From: Amycolatopsis sp. NBC_01488
Lineage (GTDB): Bacteria > Actinomycetota > Actinomycetes > Mycobacteriales > Pseudonocardiaceae
Reading direction: 5' to 3'
Assembly (NCBI RefSeq): GCF_036227105.1
Contig: NZ_CP109434.1
Coordinates: forward strand, 1,554,001-1,618,000
DNA: 64,000 nt
Made by a program: the position numbers and the translations under genes. Numbering within the stretch: the first letter of the stretch is position 1; every line of letters starts with the position of its first letter. Of this stretch, positions 15,116 to 24,137 are shown in pieces. Under the pieces are notes generated by a model that had not been told where the DNA came from, did no database searches, and saw only the letters and a program-made list of their open reading frames with translations.

Positions 15116-16411
15116 TCACGCTGCCCCCTTGCCCGCTTTCACCGGCATGGCGAGCTGCACCTCGGTGCCCTCCCCCGGCGCGGTGCGCACCTTGCACGTG
15201 CCGCCGTGCCGGGTCATCCGGCCGCGGATGGAGTCGGCGAGCCCGTGGCGGTCGTCCGGGACGAGGTCGGGGTCGAAGCCCTTGCCGCGGTCGCGGACGA
15301 ACACCGTCACCGACGTCGGCTCGACTTCGGCGAAGACGCTGACCTCCTCGACGCCCGCGTGCTTGGCGGCGTTGACGATCGCCTCGCGCGCGGCTTGGAC
15401 CAGCGCGACCAGTGAGTCGTCCAGCTCGGCGTCGCCGACGACGACCTGGCCGACGGAGATCGCGAACGTGTCCTCGACCTCGCCGCACGCCGTCGCGAGC
15501 GCTTCGGACAGCTGGCCCGTCGCTTCTTCGGGGCTCTCGACGGGCTTGCCGTAGCCGTTCGGGCCGTAGAGCCAGCCGCGCAGCTCGCGTTCCTGGCTGC
15601 GGGCCAGCCGCGCGACCTCGCGGGGCTGTTCGCTCTGCTTCTGGATCAGCGCGAGCGTCTGCAGGACGGAGTCGTGCAGGTGCGCGGCGATCTCGGCGCG
15701 TTCGTCGGTGCGGATGCGGGCCTTGCGCTCGTCGGACAGGTCCCGGACCAGCCGCAGCCAGAACGGCACGGTCAGCACGGCGACCCCGATGAGGGTCGCG
15801 ACGACGGCGATCAGGGCGAACTGGACCTGGTCGAGCGTGCCGCTGCGCAGCACGACGACGGTGATCCCGGTGATCACCAGCGCGACGCCGGCGACGATCC
15901 GGATCGCGGCCGACCAGCCGCCCCCGCCGAGGAACGCCCCGGCGAAGCCGTCCTTCGCACCGACACGCCAGCGGCGGCGCTGCGACTCGTCGGCCTCGCG
16001 CCAGACGACGGCGAGACCGATCATCGCGACGGCGAGCGGCACGGCGACCCAGCCGCTGATGAACCCGGTGAGCGTCCCGCTGGCGATGGCGAGGCCCACC
16101 CCGAGCGCGATCAGGCCGAACGCCTGCTGGCGCTCCTTCGACGTGGGCGCTTTCGCGGTTTCTTCGGTCTGCTGCTGGACGAAGACCCAGAGGAGCCCGT
16201 AGGCGAGCAGGCCCGCGCCGTTCAGGGCGGCGAGCAGCGCGAAGGCCGTCCGCACCCAGACGACGGGCACCCCGAGGTGGTCGGCGAGCCCCCCGGCGAC
16301 CCCGGCGATCGCCCGACCGGACCGGCGCCGGAACATCTTGGGCTTCTCCGGGACGGTCACCTGGTCGGGCGTTACGTGGTCGAGGGCTTCCTGCACGGGG
16401 TCCATGGTCAC
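15116..16411 (-). CDS. Sensor histidine kinase with N-terminal PspC domain
   Basis: A 431-residue sensor. Residues ~26-82 are a PspC domain (RAIAGVAGGLADHLGVPVVW ... LLAYGLLWVFVQ) with a membrane helix. Further helices lie at ~97-137, 166-190 and 196-218. The dimerisation domain carries HLHDSVLQTLALI with phospho-acceptor His246, and a HATPase_c domain follows (AREAIVNAAKHAG N-box; DRGKGFDP and GLADSIRGRM). This is the HPK7/NarX type. PspC modules sense or respond to membrane stress. It is divergent from another PspC protein (16551), 139 nt apart, and upstream of its response regulator. The GTG at 16411 is used; an ATG two codons later is equally possible. Confidence 0.93.
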   Translation of the reverse strand: MTMDPVQEALDHVTPDQVTVPEKPKMFRRRSGRAIAGVAGGLADHLGVPVVWVRTAFALLAALNGAGLLAYGLLWVFVQQQTEETAKAPTSKERQQAFGLIALGVGLAIASGTLTGFISGWVAVPLAVAMIGLAVVWREADESQRRRWRVGAKDGFAGAFLGGGGWSAAIRIVAGVALVITGITVVVLRSGTLDQVQFALIAVVATLIGVAVLTVPFWLRLVRDLSDERKARIRTDERAEIAAHLHDSVLQTLALIQKQSEQPREVARLARSQERELRGWLYGPNGYGKPVESPEEATGQLSEALATACGEVEDTFAISVGQVVVGDAELDDSLVALVQAAREAIVNAAKHAGVEEVSVFAEVEPTSVTVFVRDRGKGFDPDLVPDDRHGLADSIRGRMTRHGGTCKVRTAPGEGTEVQLAMPVKAGKGAA

Positions 16412-16550
16412 ACGCGGTCGTGCGTGGGTGCATCGGGGAAAATCCCGGAACGCCCGATCAGGGCCGGGGAACCGGCCGGAACCCGCCTCCGGGAAACCTC
16501 AGGGACCATCCCGGATGTCCGCCGATCTGCCGTGCCGCATGCTCTTCGGT

Positions 16551-17828
16551 ATGAGTGGTGCGAGTGAGACACGGGCACCGAAGCCGAGTCCGTTGAACGG
16601 CTTCGAGGAGACCGTGAAGGACTTCTGGGTGAGCCGGCCGAGGCGGCCGCACGCCGGGCGGAAGGTGGCCGGCGTGGCCGCCGCCATCGGGTACCGGTAC
16701 GGGATCGATCCGGTCGTCGTGCGGGTGGCCCTCGTGGTCGCGACGATCTTCGGCGGCTTCGGCGTCCCCTTCTACCTGCTGGGGTGGCTGTTCCTGCCCG
16801 GCGAGAGCGACGAGGTCTCCGGCTTCGAGTCGCTGATCGGACGCGGCCGGTCGTCCGTGTCGCCCGCGTTCGCCGTCGTGCTCTGCGTCCTCACCGTCGT
16901 CAGCGTCGGGGGCAGCTTCAGCGGCTCCTGGTTCGACGGCGGGGCCCTCATCAGCTTCGCGCTCATCGCCATCGCGCTCTACCTGCTGCACCGCAGCCGC
17001 GGCCAGGAGAACCGGCCCGCGCCGGTCACGCCGCGGACTCAGGCCTTCACCGGAAACGGAGCCTTCACCATGACCGAGACCGCGACCGCCGACGCGGAGG
17101 CGAAGCCGGGGTGGGACCCGCTCGCCGCCGACCCGGCGGGCTGGGACCTGCCCGAGGCGCCGTCCTCGCCGCCGCCTCCGCCCACGCCGCCGACGTACCA
17201 GCGGCCCGCGCCGCGCCGGCGGTCGAAGGTGGGCTCGGCGACCTTCGCGCTCGCCGTGGTCACCGCGGGTGGTGGCGTGCTGGCGAACCTCAACGGCGCC
17301 CCGTGGTTCTCCGCGCAGCACATCATCGGCCTGGTGCTCGGCGTGGTCGGGATCGGCCTGGTCACCGGCGCGTTCGTCCGCGGCGGGCGCGGCCTGATCG
17401 GGCTCGCCGTGCCGCTCGCGATCGCCGGGATGGTCCTGACGACCGTGCCGTTCCAGAACTTCGACTTCCGCGGCGGCGCGGGCGACCTCACGGTGACGCC
17501 GCACGCGGTGACCGACCTCAAGCCGCTCTACCAGCACGCGGCGGGCAACATCGACCTCGACCTCACGCAGCTGCCGGCCGGCGCACCGATCACCACCGAC
17601 GTGGTCAACGGCGCCGGCGACACCACGGTCACCGTGCCGGACACGGCGGACGTCACCTACGACTGCCACACCGGCGCCGGCACGACGTCGTGCTTCGACC
17701 GCTCCGCCGACGGCATCAGCCAGGACGCGCTGACCGGGACGGACTACGGCACCGACGGTCCCGGCGGCCAGAAGATCACCCTGCACGTCAAGAACAGCGT
17801 GGGCAACGTGGCGGTGCGCCGTGGCTGA
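16551..17828 (+). CDS. PspC-domain membrane protein
   Basis: A 425-residue membrane protein. An N-terminal PspC domain spans ~13-85 (RKVAGVAAAIGYRYGIDPVV, PFYLLGWLFLPGESDE). Several helices follow at ~103-145, then a Pro-rich loop, then three more helices (~225-310). The outer C-terminal domain of ~110 residues (VTPHAVTDLKPLYQHAAGNI ... GPGGQKITLHVKNSVGNVAV) is beta-rich and resembles the cell-surface DUF2154/LiaF-type domain. The gene is divergent from the PspC-type kinase and overlaps the next small gene by 8 nt. The likely role is a membrane-stress sensor or partner of the adjacent kinase. ATG 16551 is preferred; another ATG lies at 16539 and neither has a strong ribosome binding site. Confidence 0.85.
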   Translation: MSGASETRAPKPSPLNGFEETVKDFWVSRPRRPHAGRKVAGVAAAIGYRYGIDPVVVRVALVVATIFGGFGVPFYLLGWLFLPGESDEVSGFESLIGRGRSSVSPAFAVVLCVLTVVSVGGSFSGSWFDGGALISFALIAIALYLLHRSRGQENRPAPVTPRTQAFTGNGAFTMTETATADAEAKPGWDPLAADPAGWDLPEAPSSPPPPPTPPTYQRPAPRRRSKVGSATFALAVVTAGGGVLANLNGAPWFSAQHIIGLVLGVVGIGLVTGAFVRGGRGLIGLAVPLAIAGMVLTTVPFQNFDFRGGAGDLTVTPHAVTDLKPLYQHAAGNIDLDLTQLPAGAPITTDVVNGAGDTTVTVPDTADVTYDCHTGAGTTSCFDRSADGISQDALTGTDYGTDGPGGQKITLHVKNSVGNVAVRRG

Positions 17829-18057
17829 CCAGAACCCCTACGCCTACGACAACCCGGCCGAGGCCCCGCCCGCGAAGCGCGGCGTGGACGTCTTCACCCT
17901 GATCGTCGGCGTCGCGACGCTGCTCGTGTCCGCCTACGTCCTTTCGGACGGCGCGAGCTGGCTGCCGCAGTTCGACTTCCGCTGGGTGATCGCCGGCGGC
18001 GCGGTGTTCGTGGGGCTGCTGCTCCTCGGCGCGTCGTTCGGCAAGCGCCGCCGATAG
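17821..18057 (+). CDS. Small two-helix membrane protein of the PspC unit
   Basis: A 78-residue protein starting with GTG 17821 inside the end of the PspC gene (8-nt overlap, translational coupling). After a hydrophilic N-terminus (NPYAYDNPAEAPPAKRG) come two helices, FTLIVGVATLLVSAYVLSDG and WVIAGGAVFVGLLLLGASFG, then a basic tail. It is probably a subunit or accessory of the upstream PspC protein. No named family is recognised. A strong bidirectional terminator follows. Confidence 0.75.
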   Translation: MADQNPYAYDNPAEAPPAKRGVDVFTLIVGVATLLVSAYVLSDGASWLPQFDFRWVIAGGAVFVGLLLLGASFGKRRR

Positions 18058-18075
18058 CCGCAACGCCACCACTCT

Positions 18076-18109
18076 CTCGAGGCCCCGGATCCCACGCCGG
18101 GGCCTCGAG
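18076..18109. terminator. Bidirectional terminator, 13-bp stem
   Basis: CTCGAGGCCCCGG (18076-18088) pairs perfectly with CCGGGGCCTCGAG (18097-18109) across an 8-nt loop, between the convergent small membrane gene and guaA. There is no strong U-tract, as is common in actinobacteria. Confidence 0.85.
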
Positions 18110-18126
18110 ACCTGTCTACAGTGGAC

Positions 18127-19683
<1,557 letters not shown>

Positions 19684-19778
19684 CTGACGACCTCCTGGCA
19701 GCGGCGGGATTGGCCTCCATCGTCCCAGGTGGGCTGGGTCACCCGGGATTCAGGGCCGCTCCTGTCCGCGATCGGGCC

Positions 19779-19784
19779 TAGCGT
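19779..19784 (+). promoter_or_regulatory. -10 box TAGCGT, leaderless start at 19792
   Basis: TAGCGT ends 7 nt before the ATG of the DinB-like gene; no ribosome binding site lies between. It fits the leaderless pattern seen repeatedly in this window. Confidence 0.5.
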
Positions 19785-19791
19785 GCCCGGC

Positions 19792-20343
19792 ATGGCTGTG
19801 AACTGGACGAAGGAACTGACCGACCAGCTCGACTTCCACTGGACCGTGCACACGCGACCGAGGCTCGAAGGCCTCACCGACGACGAGTACCTCTGGGAGC
19901 CGGTCGCGGGCTGCTGGACCGTCCGGCCGCGGAAGTCCGACGACGAACCCGGGACGGGCGAGTTCACCATCGACTTCGCCTTCCCGGAGCCGACGCCCCC
20001 GCCGGTCACGACGATCGCGTGGCGGCTCAACCACATCCTCGTCGGCGTCCTCGGCATGCGGACGGCGTCGCACTTCGGCGGCCCGCCGATGACCTACGAC
20101 GACTACCCGTACCCGGGCACGGCCGCCGAGGCGATGTCGCTGCTCGACGAGTACTACGCCCGGTGGATCGCCGGGGTGCAGGCCCTCGACGACGGCGCCC
20201 TCGCGCGGCCGTGCGGCCCGGCGGAAGGCCCGTACGCGGAGTACCCGATGGCGACGCTGGTCCTGCACATCCACCGCGAGATGATCCACCACTGCGCCGA
20301 AGTCCTCCTGCTGCGCGACCTTCACCGCAGCCGGCCCCTGTAA
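19792..20343 (+). CDS. DinB-superfamily protein
   Basis: A 183-residue four-helix-bundle protein of the DinB/YfiT superfamily. It opens with WTKELTDQLDFHWTVHTRPR and LTDDEYLWEP, has WRLNHILVGVLGMRTASHFG in the middle and HIHREMIHHCAEVLLLRDL at the end. The His residues at LNH and HxxxMIHH are where the family binds a divalent metal. Some relatives use mycothiol or bacillithiol as a cofactor; whether this one does is unknown. ATG 19792 is a leaderless-type start. The gene is divergent from guaA and followed 83 nt later by an unrelated hypothetical gene. Confidence 0.85.
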   Translation: MAVNWTKELTDQLDFHWTVHTRPRLEGLTDDEYLWEPVAGCWTVRPRKSDDEPGTGEFTIDFAFPEPTPPPVTTIAWRLNHILVGVLGMRTASHFGGPPMTYDDYPYPGTAAEAMSLLDEYYARWIAGVQALDDGALARPCGPAEGPYAEYPMATLVLHIHREMIHHCAEVLLLRDLHRSRPL

Positions 20344-20426
20344 CGCCGAGTCACCACCGGGCCGACTCAACGGGTATCGAGGGCGGCCTCCGACCGGGGC
20401 CGGCCACCGCCGAGGGGAACCCGCGC

Positions 20427-20885
20427 ATGCTCTACCGACTCCGCCCACCGGCCCGCCTGACCTGGTGCGATGTGCCCGGTTACCCGGTCTACCAGGTCGA
20501 CGACCAGCCGCCGCCCGACTGGGAGCGGCTGTCGTGGCTGCCCGCCGGACCACGGGCGTTCAGCAACGACCTCCTGCGCATCGCCGTCCGTTACGGCGTG
20601 CGGTCGGGCGGCGGGATCGTCGTCGACGCCCGGCACGCCACGGACCTCGGGCGAGCCGACGAGCTGCGGTGCGACCGGATCGCCGCCGCCGAGGCCCGAA
20701 CCGAAGCACGCAGCGGCGCGGGCGGACAGCGGGTCGAGGTGCTCGGCTCGGAAGACCGGGAGTGGGACAGCACCGAGGAAGCCGCTCGGGCGGCCGAAGC
20801 GGACCTCGCCGAACTCCTCGCGGTACCCGTGCGCATCGACCTGGTCGCGCACTGGCAGCGGCTCGGCGGCCGCTACCCGGACTGA
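20427..20885 (+). CDS. Hypothetical protein, 152 residues
   Basis: A soluble 152-residue protein: an N-terminal region rich in Pro/Trp (LTWCDVPGYPVYQVDDQPPP), a middle beta/alpha segment (LRIAVRYGVRSGGGIVVDAR), a charged helix (CDRIAAAEARTEARS) and an acidic C-terminal helix (EEAARAAEADLAELLAV). No catalytic motif or named family is recognised. ATG 20427 has GAGGGG (20412-20417) 9 nt upstream. It is followed 6 nt later by a hairpin terminator shared with the convergent rhomboid-like gene. Confidence 0.6.
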   Translation: MLYRLRPPARLTWCDVPGYPVYQVDDQPPPDWERLSWLPAGPRAFSNDLLRIAVRYGVRSGGGIVVDARHATDLGRADELRCDRIAAAEARTEARSGAGGQRVEVLGSEDREWDSTEEAARAAEADLAELLAVPVRIDLVAHWQRLGGRYPD

Positions 20886-20890
20886 GAGAC

Positions 20891-20931
20891 GGACGGACCG
20901 GAGCCACCCCCACCGGGACTCCGGGCCGTCC
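20891..20931. terminator. Bidirectional terminator hairpin
   Basis: GGACGGACCGGAG (20891-20903) pairs with CTCCGGGCCGTCC (20919-20931), one A/G mismatch, 15-nt loop. It lies between two convergent genes. Confidence 0.75.
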
Positions 20932-20935
20932 GCGG

Positions 20936-21526
20936 TCAGTGGGCCCGTGGCAGCAGCAGGAACCCGAGGGCGCTGCCCAGCAGGCAAGGGAGGCCGTGGT
21001 TGTCGTGCACCAGCGTGTCGGCCACGGCCAGCACCGGCGCCGCGAACGCCAGGACGCGGAACTGCACCGGCAGCACCACGCCGTAGCGGCGCGAAGCCAC
21101 CATGACCACCGCGGCCAGGCCGCCGATCAGGCCGACGACGCACATCGAGTTGCCCGCGCCGACCGGGTTGAGCCAGGCGTAGCTCATGAACTGGCCGAAG
21201 AGCCCGCAGCCGAAGTACAGGACGAGCCAGCGAACGCGGCCGAACACGCGCTCGGCGAGCGTGCCGAACACCGCCAGCCAGAGCAGGTTCGAGACCAGGC
21301 CGAACGCCCAGCCGTCCTGGAAGAACATCCCGGTGACCAGGCGGTACCACTGGCCGTCATCGATCCGGGCGGCGTCGCGGACGACCGCGTCGTACAGCGG
21401 CGGGTGCACCAGCTGGGCGATGCCGCACGCCAGCGTCACCGCGAACACCCCGGCGGTGAGGTACGGGCGGCGCGCCCCGGTGGCGAGGGCCCCGAACGGG
21501 CTGCGGGATGCGGCGCGGGTGGTCAT
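20936..21526 (-). CDS. Rhomboid-like membrane protein
   Basis: A 196-residue protein with about six hydrophobic helices. A conserved-looking core reads LVTGMFFQDGWAFGLVSNLL, then LYFGCGLFGQFMSYAWLN, GAGNSMCVVGLIGGLA and a final HDNHGLPCLLGSALG. This matches the rhomboid layout: a Gly-x-Ser segment for the catalytic Ser and a late His followed by a Gly-rich helix. The canonical GxSG reads GNSMCVVG, so protease activity is possible but not certain. ATG 21526 is chosen over the longer frame because a TAGATT box (21534-21539 read in reverse) lies 7 nt upstream, giving a leaderless start. Confidence 0.75.
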   Translation of the reverse strand: MTTRAASRSPFGALATGARRPYLTAGVFAVTLACGIAQLVHPPLYDAVVRDAARIDDGQWYRLVTGMFFQDGWAFGLVSNLLWLAVFGTLAERVFGRVRWLVLYFGCGLFGQFMSYAWLNPVGAGNSMCVVGLIGGLAAVVMVASRRYGVVLPVQFRVLAFAAPVLAVADTLVHDNHGLPCLLGSALGFLLLPRAH

Positions 21527-21533
21527 GGACGAA

Positions 21534-21539
21534 AATCTA
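21534..21539 (-). promoter_or_regulatory. -10 box TAGATT, leaderless start at 21526
   Basis: Read on the minus strand, TAGATT is followed by 7 nt and then the ATG of the rhomboid-like gene. It decides the start over an upstream in-frame ATG. Confidence 0.5.
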
Positions 21540-21601
21540 GGCGCGCCGGAGCCGCCGCACCCCCGCCGTTTGTCACGATCCGCCACGGGAAAGGCCCTTG
21601 C

Positions 21602-22636
21602 ATGCGAGCGACAGTCATCTACGGTGCCGGCGACGTCCGGGTGGAAACCGTCCCCGACCCGAAGCTGGTGGAACCGACCGACGTCGTCCTGCGGGTCGTC
21701 CGGTCCTGCATCTGCGGCAGCGACCTATGGCCGTACGCCGACATGCCCCCGCGCGAGCACGGCCGCCGGATCGGGCACGAGTTCCTCGGCGTCGTCGAGG
21801 AGACCGGCGCGGACGTCCGAGGCGTCAAGAAGGGCGACCTCGCCGTCGCGCCGTTCGTCTGGTCCGACAACACCTGCGAGTTCTGCCGCGAAGGCCTTCA
21901 GACGTCCTGCCTGCACGGCGGCGGCTGGGGCGCGAAGGGCGTCGACGGCGGTCAGGGCGAGGCCGTGCGCGTCCCGCAGGCCGACGGCACGCTGGTCAAG
22001 CTCCCGCACACCGAGGACGACGACCTGCTCGCGTCCCTGCTGACCCTGTCGGACGTCTTCTCGACCGGGCACCACGCGGCGGTGAAGGCACGCGTGAGCG
22101 AGGGCCAGAACGTCACCGTGATCGGCGACGGCGCGGTCGGGCTCTCCGCTGTCCTCGCGGCGAAGCGCCTCGGCGCCGACCGCGTCGTCCTGATGGGCCG
22201 CCACCAGGCCCGCACCGACCTCGGGCGCGAGTTCGGCGCGACCGACGTCGTCGCCGAGCGCGGTGAGGAGGGCGTCGAGAAGGTGCGCGAGCTGACGAAC
22301 GGCCGTGGCACGCACGCCGTCCTCGAGTGCGTCGGCACGAAGGGCGCCTTCGAGATGGGCGTCCGGGTGGTGCGCGCGGGCGGCGCGGTCAGCCGCGTCG
22401 GCCTGCCGCAGTACGAAGAAGGCCCGATCGGCGTGGGCGTGTTCCGCCGCAACGTCACGGTCACCGGCGGCGTCGCGCCGGCGCGGCACTACATCCCGGA
22501 ACTGCTGCCGGACGTCCTCGACGGCAAGTACCAGCCCGGTCGCGTTTTCGACCGTACGATCGGCATCGAGGGCGTGCCGGACGGCTACCGCGCCATGGCC
22601 GACCGCGAGGCGCTGAAGGTGCTCATCAAGCCGTGA
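21602..22636 (+). CDS. Zinc-dependent alcohol dehydrogenase
   Basis: A 344-residue MDR dehydrogenase close to the formaldehyde-dehydrogenase-like ADH3 group. Seen: catalytic-zinc Cys in SCICGSD, GHEFLGVVEETG, a structural-zinc loop with only three Cys (TCEFCREGLQTSC, the third of the usual four replaced), the group-typical HGGGWGAKGVDGGQGEAV, and the Rossmann motif VIGDGAVGLSAVLAAK for NAD(P). It oxidises or reduces an alcohol/aldehyde; the substrate is unknown. An aldehyde dehydrogenase follows on the same strand 55 nt after it, beyond a hairpin, so the two may form an alcohol-to-acid pair with separate transcription. Confidence 0.92.
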   Translation: MRATVIYGAGDVRVETVPDPKLVEPTDVVLRVVRSCICGSDLWPYADMPPREHGRRIGHEFLGVVEETGADVRGVKKGDLAVAPFVWSDNTCEFCREGLQTSCLHGGGWGAKGVDGGQGEAVRVPQADGTLVKLPHTEDDDLLASLLTLSDVFSTGHHAAVKARVSEGQNVTVIGDGAVGLSAVLAAKRLGADRVVLMGRHQARTDLGREFGATDVVAERGEEGVEKVRELTNGRGTHAVLECVGTKGAFEMGVRVVRAGGAVSRVGLPQYEEGPIGVGVFRRNVTVTGGVAPARHYIPELLPDVLDGKYQPGRVFDRTIGIEGVPDGYRAMADREALKVLIKP

Positions 22637-22640
22637 CCCG

Positions 22641-22677
22641 TCCGGGTGGGCCTCCACCGGCCGGACGCCCACCCGGA
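22641..22677 (+). terminator. Terminator after the alcohol dehydrogenase
   Basis: TCCGGGTGGGC (22641-22651) pairs perfectly with GCCCACCCGGA (22667-22677), 15-nt loop, 4 nt past the dehydrogenase stop. It ends where the next gene's -10 box begins. Confidence 0.7.
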
Positions 22678-22678
22678 T

Positions 22679-22684
22679 TACGTT
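22679..22684 (+). promoter_or_regulatory. -10 box TACGTT, leaderless start at 22692
   Basis: TACGTT lies 7 nt before the ATG of the aldehyde dehydrogenase and directly after the preceding terminator. Confidence 0.5.
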
Positions 22685-22691
22685 GGTACAC

Positions 22692-24137
22692 ATGGACATG
22701 ATCACCCCCGAGCCGCGCCCCGCCTGGATCGCCGGCCGCCCGGAGCCGGGCGCCACCACCCTCGTCGTGCACCACCCGTACGACGGCAGCGAGGTCGCCA
22801 CGGTCGGCGTGCCGGGGCCGGAGCAGGTCGAGCGCGCGGTCACCGCCGCCGTGTCGGTCGCCAAGGAGCTGCGCAGCACTCCCGCGCACGTCCGCGCCGG
22901 CGCGCTGGAGCACGTCTCGCGCGTGCTCGCCGCGCGTGCCGAAGAGATCGCCGAGGTGATCACGGCGGAGAACGGCAAGCCGCTCAAGTGGGCCGAAGCC
23001 GAGGTCAAGCGCGCGGTGTCGGTGTTCCGCATCGCGGCCGAGGAGGCCCGTCGGTTCACCGGCGACGTCCAGCGCCTCGACACCGACCCGGCGGGCGAGG
23101 CGCGGCTGGCGCTGACCCGCCGCGTCCCGCGCGGGCCGGTGCTCGGCATCGCGCCGTTCAACTTCCCGCTGAACCTGGTGGCGCACAAGGTGGCGCCGTC
23201 GCTGGCGATCGGCGCGCCGATCATCGTCAAGCCCGCGCCGCGGACGCCGTTGTCGGCGCTGATCCTCGGTGAGATCCTGGCCGAGACCGACCTGCCGGAA
23301 GGCGCGTTTTCCGTGCTGCCGCTGGGAAACGAACAGACGCAGGCACTCGTCGCCGACCCGCGGCTGCCGGTGGTGTCGTTCACCGGCTCGGGCCCGGTCG
23401 GCTGGTCCCTGAAGGACGCCGCGCCGCGCAAGCACGTCGTGCTCGAACTCGGCGGCAACGCGGCGGCCGTCGTCCTGCGCGACTGGCCCGACCCCGAAGG
23501 CGCCGCGCACCGCATTGCCACCTTCGGCAACTACCAGGCCGGGCAGTCCTGCATCGCCGTGCAGCGGGTGATCGTCGACGCCGCCGTGGCCGAGGAGTTC
23601 GTCCCGGCGCTGCTGGAGGCCGTCGAAGCGCAGCGGACGGGCGACCCGTACGACCGCGCCACCGACGTCGGCCCGGTCGTCGACGAGGCCGCCGCCGAAC
23701 GGATCGTCGCGTGGGTCGACGAAGCCGTCGCCGCGGGCGCGAAGCTGCTCACCGGCGGCACCCGCGACGGCGCGACCGTCGCTCCGACGCTGCTCACCGA
23801 CGTCCCGCCGGACACCAGGGCCTGGGCCGAAGAGATCTTCGGGCCGGTGCTCGCGGTGTCCGTTGTGGACGGTGTGGACGAGGCCTTCCGCTTGGTCAAC
23901 GAATCCGCGTACGGCCTGCAGGCCGGCGTCTTCACCACCGACGTCCAGCTGGCGTTCCACGCGTCGGCCGAGCTGGAGGTCGGCGGCGTGATCGTCGGCG
24001 ACGTGCCGTCCTACCGCGCCGACCAGATGCCCTACGGCGGCGTCAAGGGCTCCGGCGTCGGCCGCGAAGGCGTGCTCGCGGCCATGCACGACCTGACCGA
24101 GGAGCGCGTCACGGTCTTCACCGGCATCGACCTCTAA
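22692..24137 (+). CDS. NAD(P)-dependent aldehyde dehydrogenase
   Basis: A 481-residue ALDH-superfamily enzyme oxidising an aldehyde to an acid. Seen: FNFPLNLVAHKVAPSLAIG (cofactor floor), KPAPRTPLSA, FTGSGPVGWSLK, the catalytic base in LELGGN, the nucleophile in GQSCIAVQRV, and EEIFGPVLAVSVVD near the end. The catalytic Cys and Glu are both present. The sequence lies near lactaldehyde/phosphonoacetaldehyde-type ALDHs, but the substrate cannot be fixed. ATG 22692 has a TACGTT box 7 nt upstream. Its 3' end overlaps the convergent FAD oxidoreductase by 4 nt. Confidence 0.93.
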   Translation: MDMITPEPRPAWIAGRPEPGATTLVVHHPYDGSEVATVGVPGPEQVERAVTAAVSVAKELRSTPAHVRAGALEHVSRVLAARAEEIAEVITAENGKPLKWAEAEVKRAVSVFRIAAEEARRFTGDVQRLDTDPAGEARLALTRRVPRGPVLGIAPFNFPLNLVAHKVAPSLAIGAPIIVKPAPRTPLSALILGEILAETDLPEGAFSVLPLGNEQTQALVADPRLPVVSFTGSGPVGWSLKDAAPRKHVVLELGGNAAAVVLRDWPDPEGAAHRIATFGNYQAGQSCIAVQRVIVDAAVAEEFVPALLEAVEAQRTGDPYDRATDVGPVVDEAAAERIVAWVDEAVAAGAKLLTGGTRDGATVAPTLLTDVPPDTRAWAEEIFGPVLAVSVVDGVDEAFRLVNESAYGLQAGVFTTDVQLAFHASAELEVGGVIVGDVPSYRADQMPYGGVKGSGVGREGVLAAMHDLTEERVTVFTGIDL

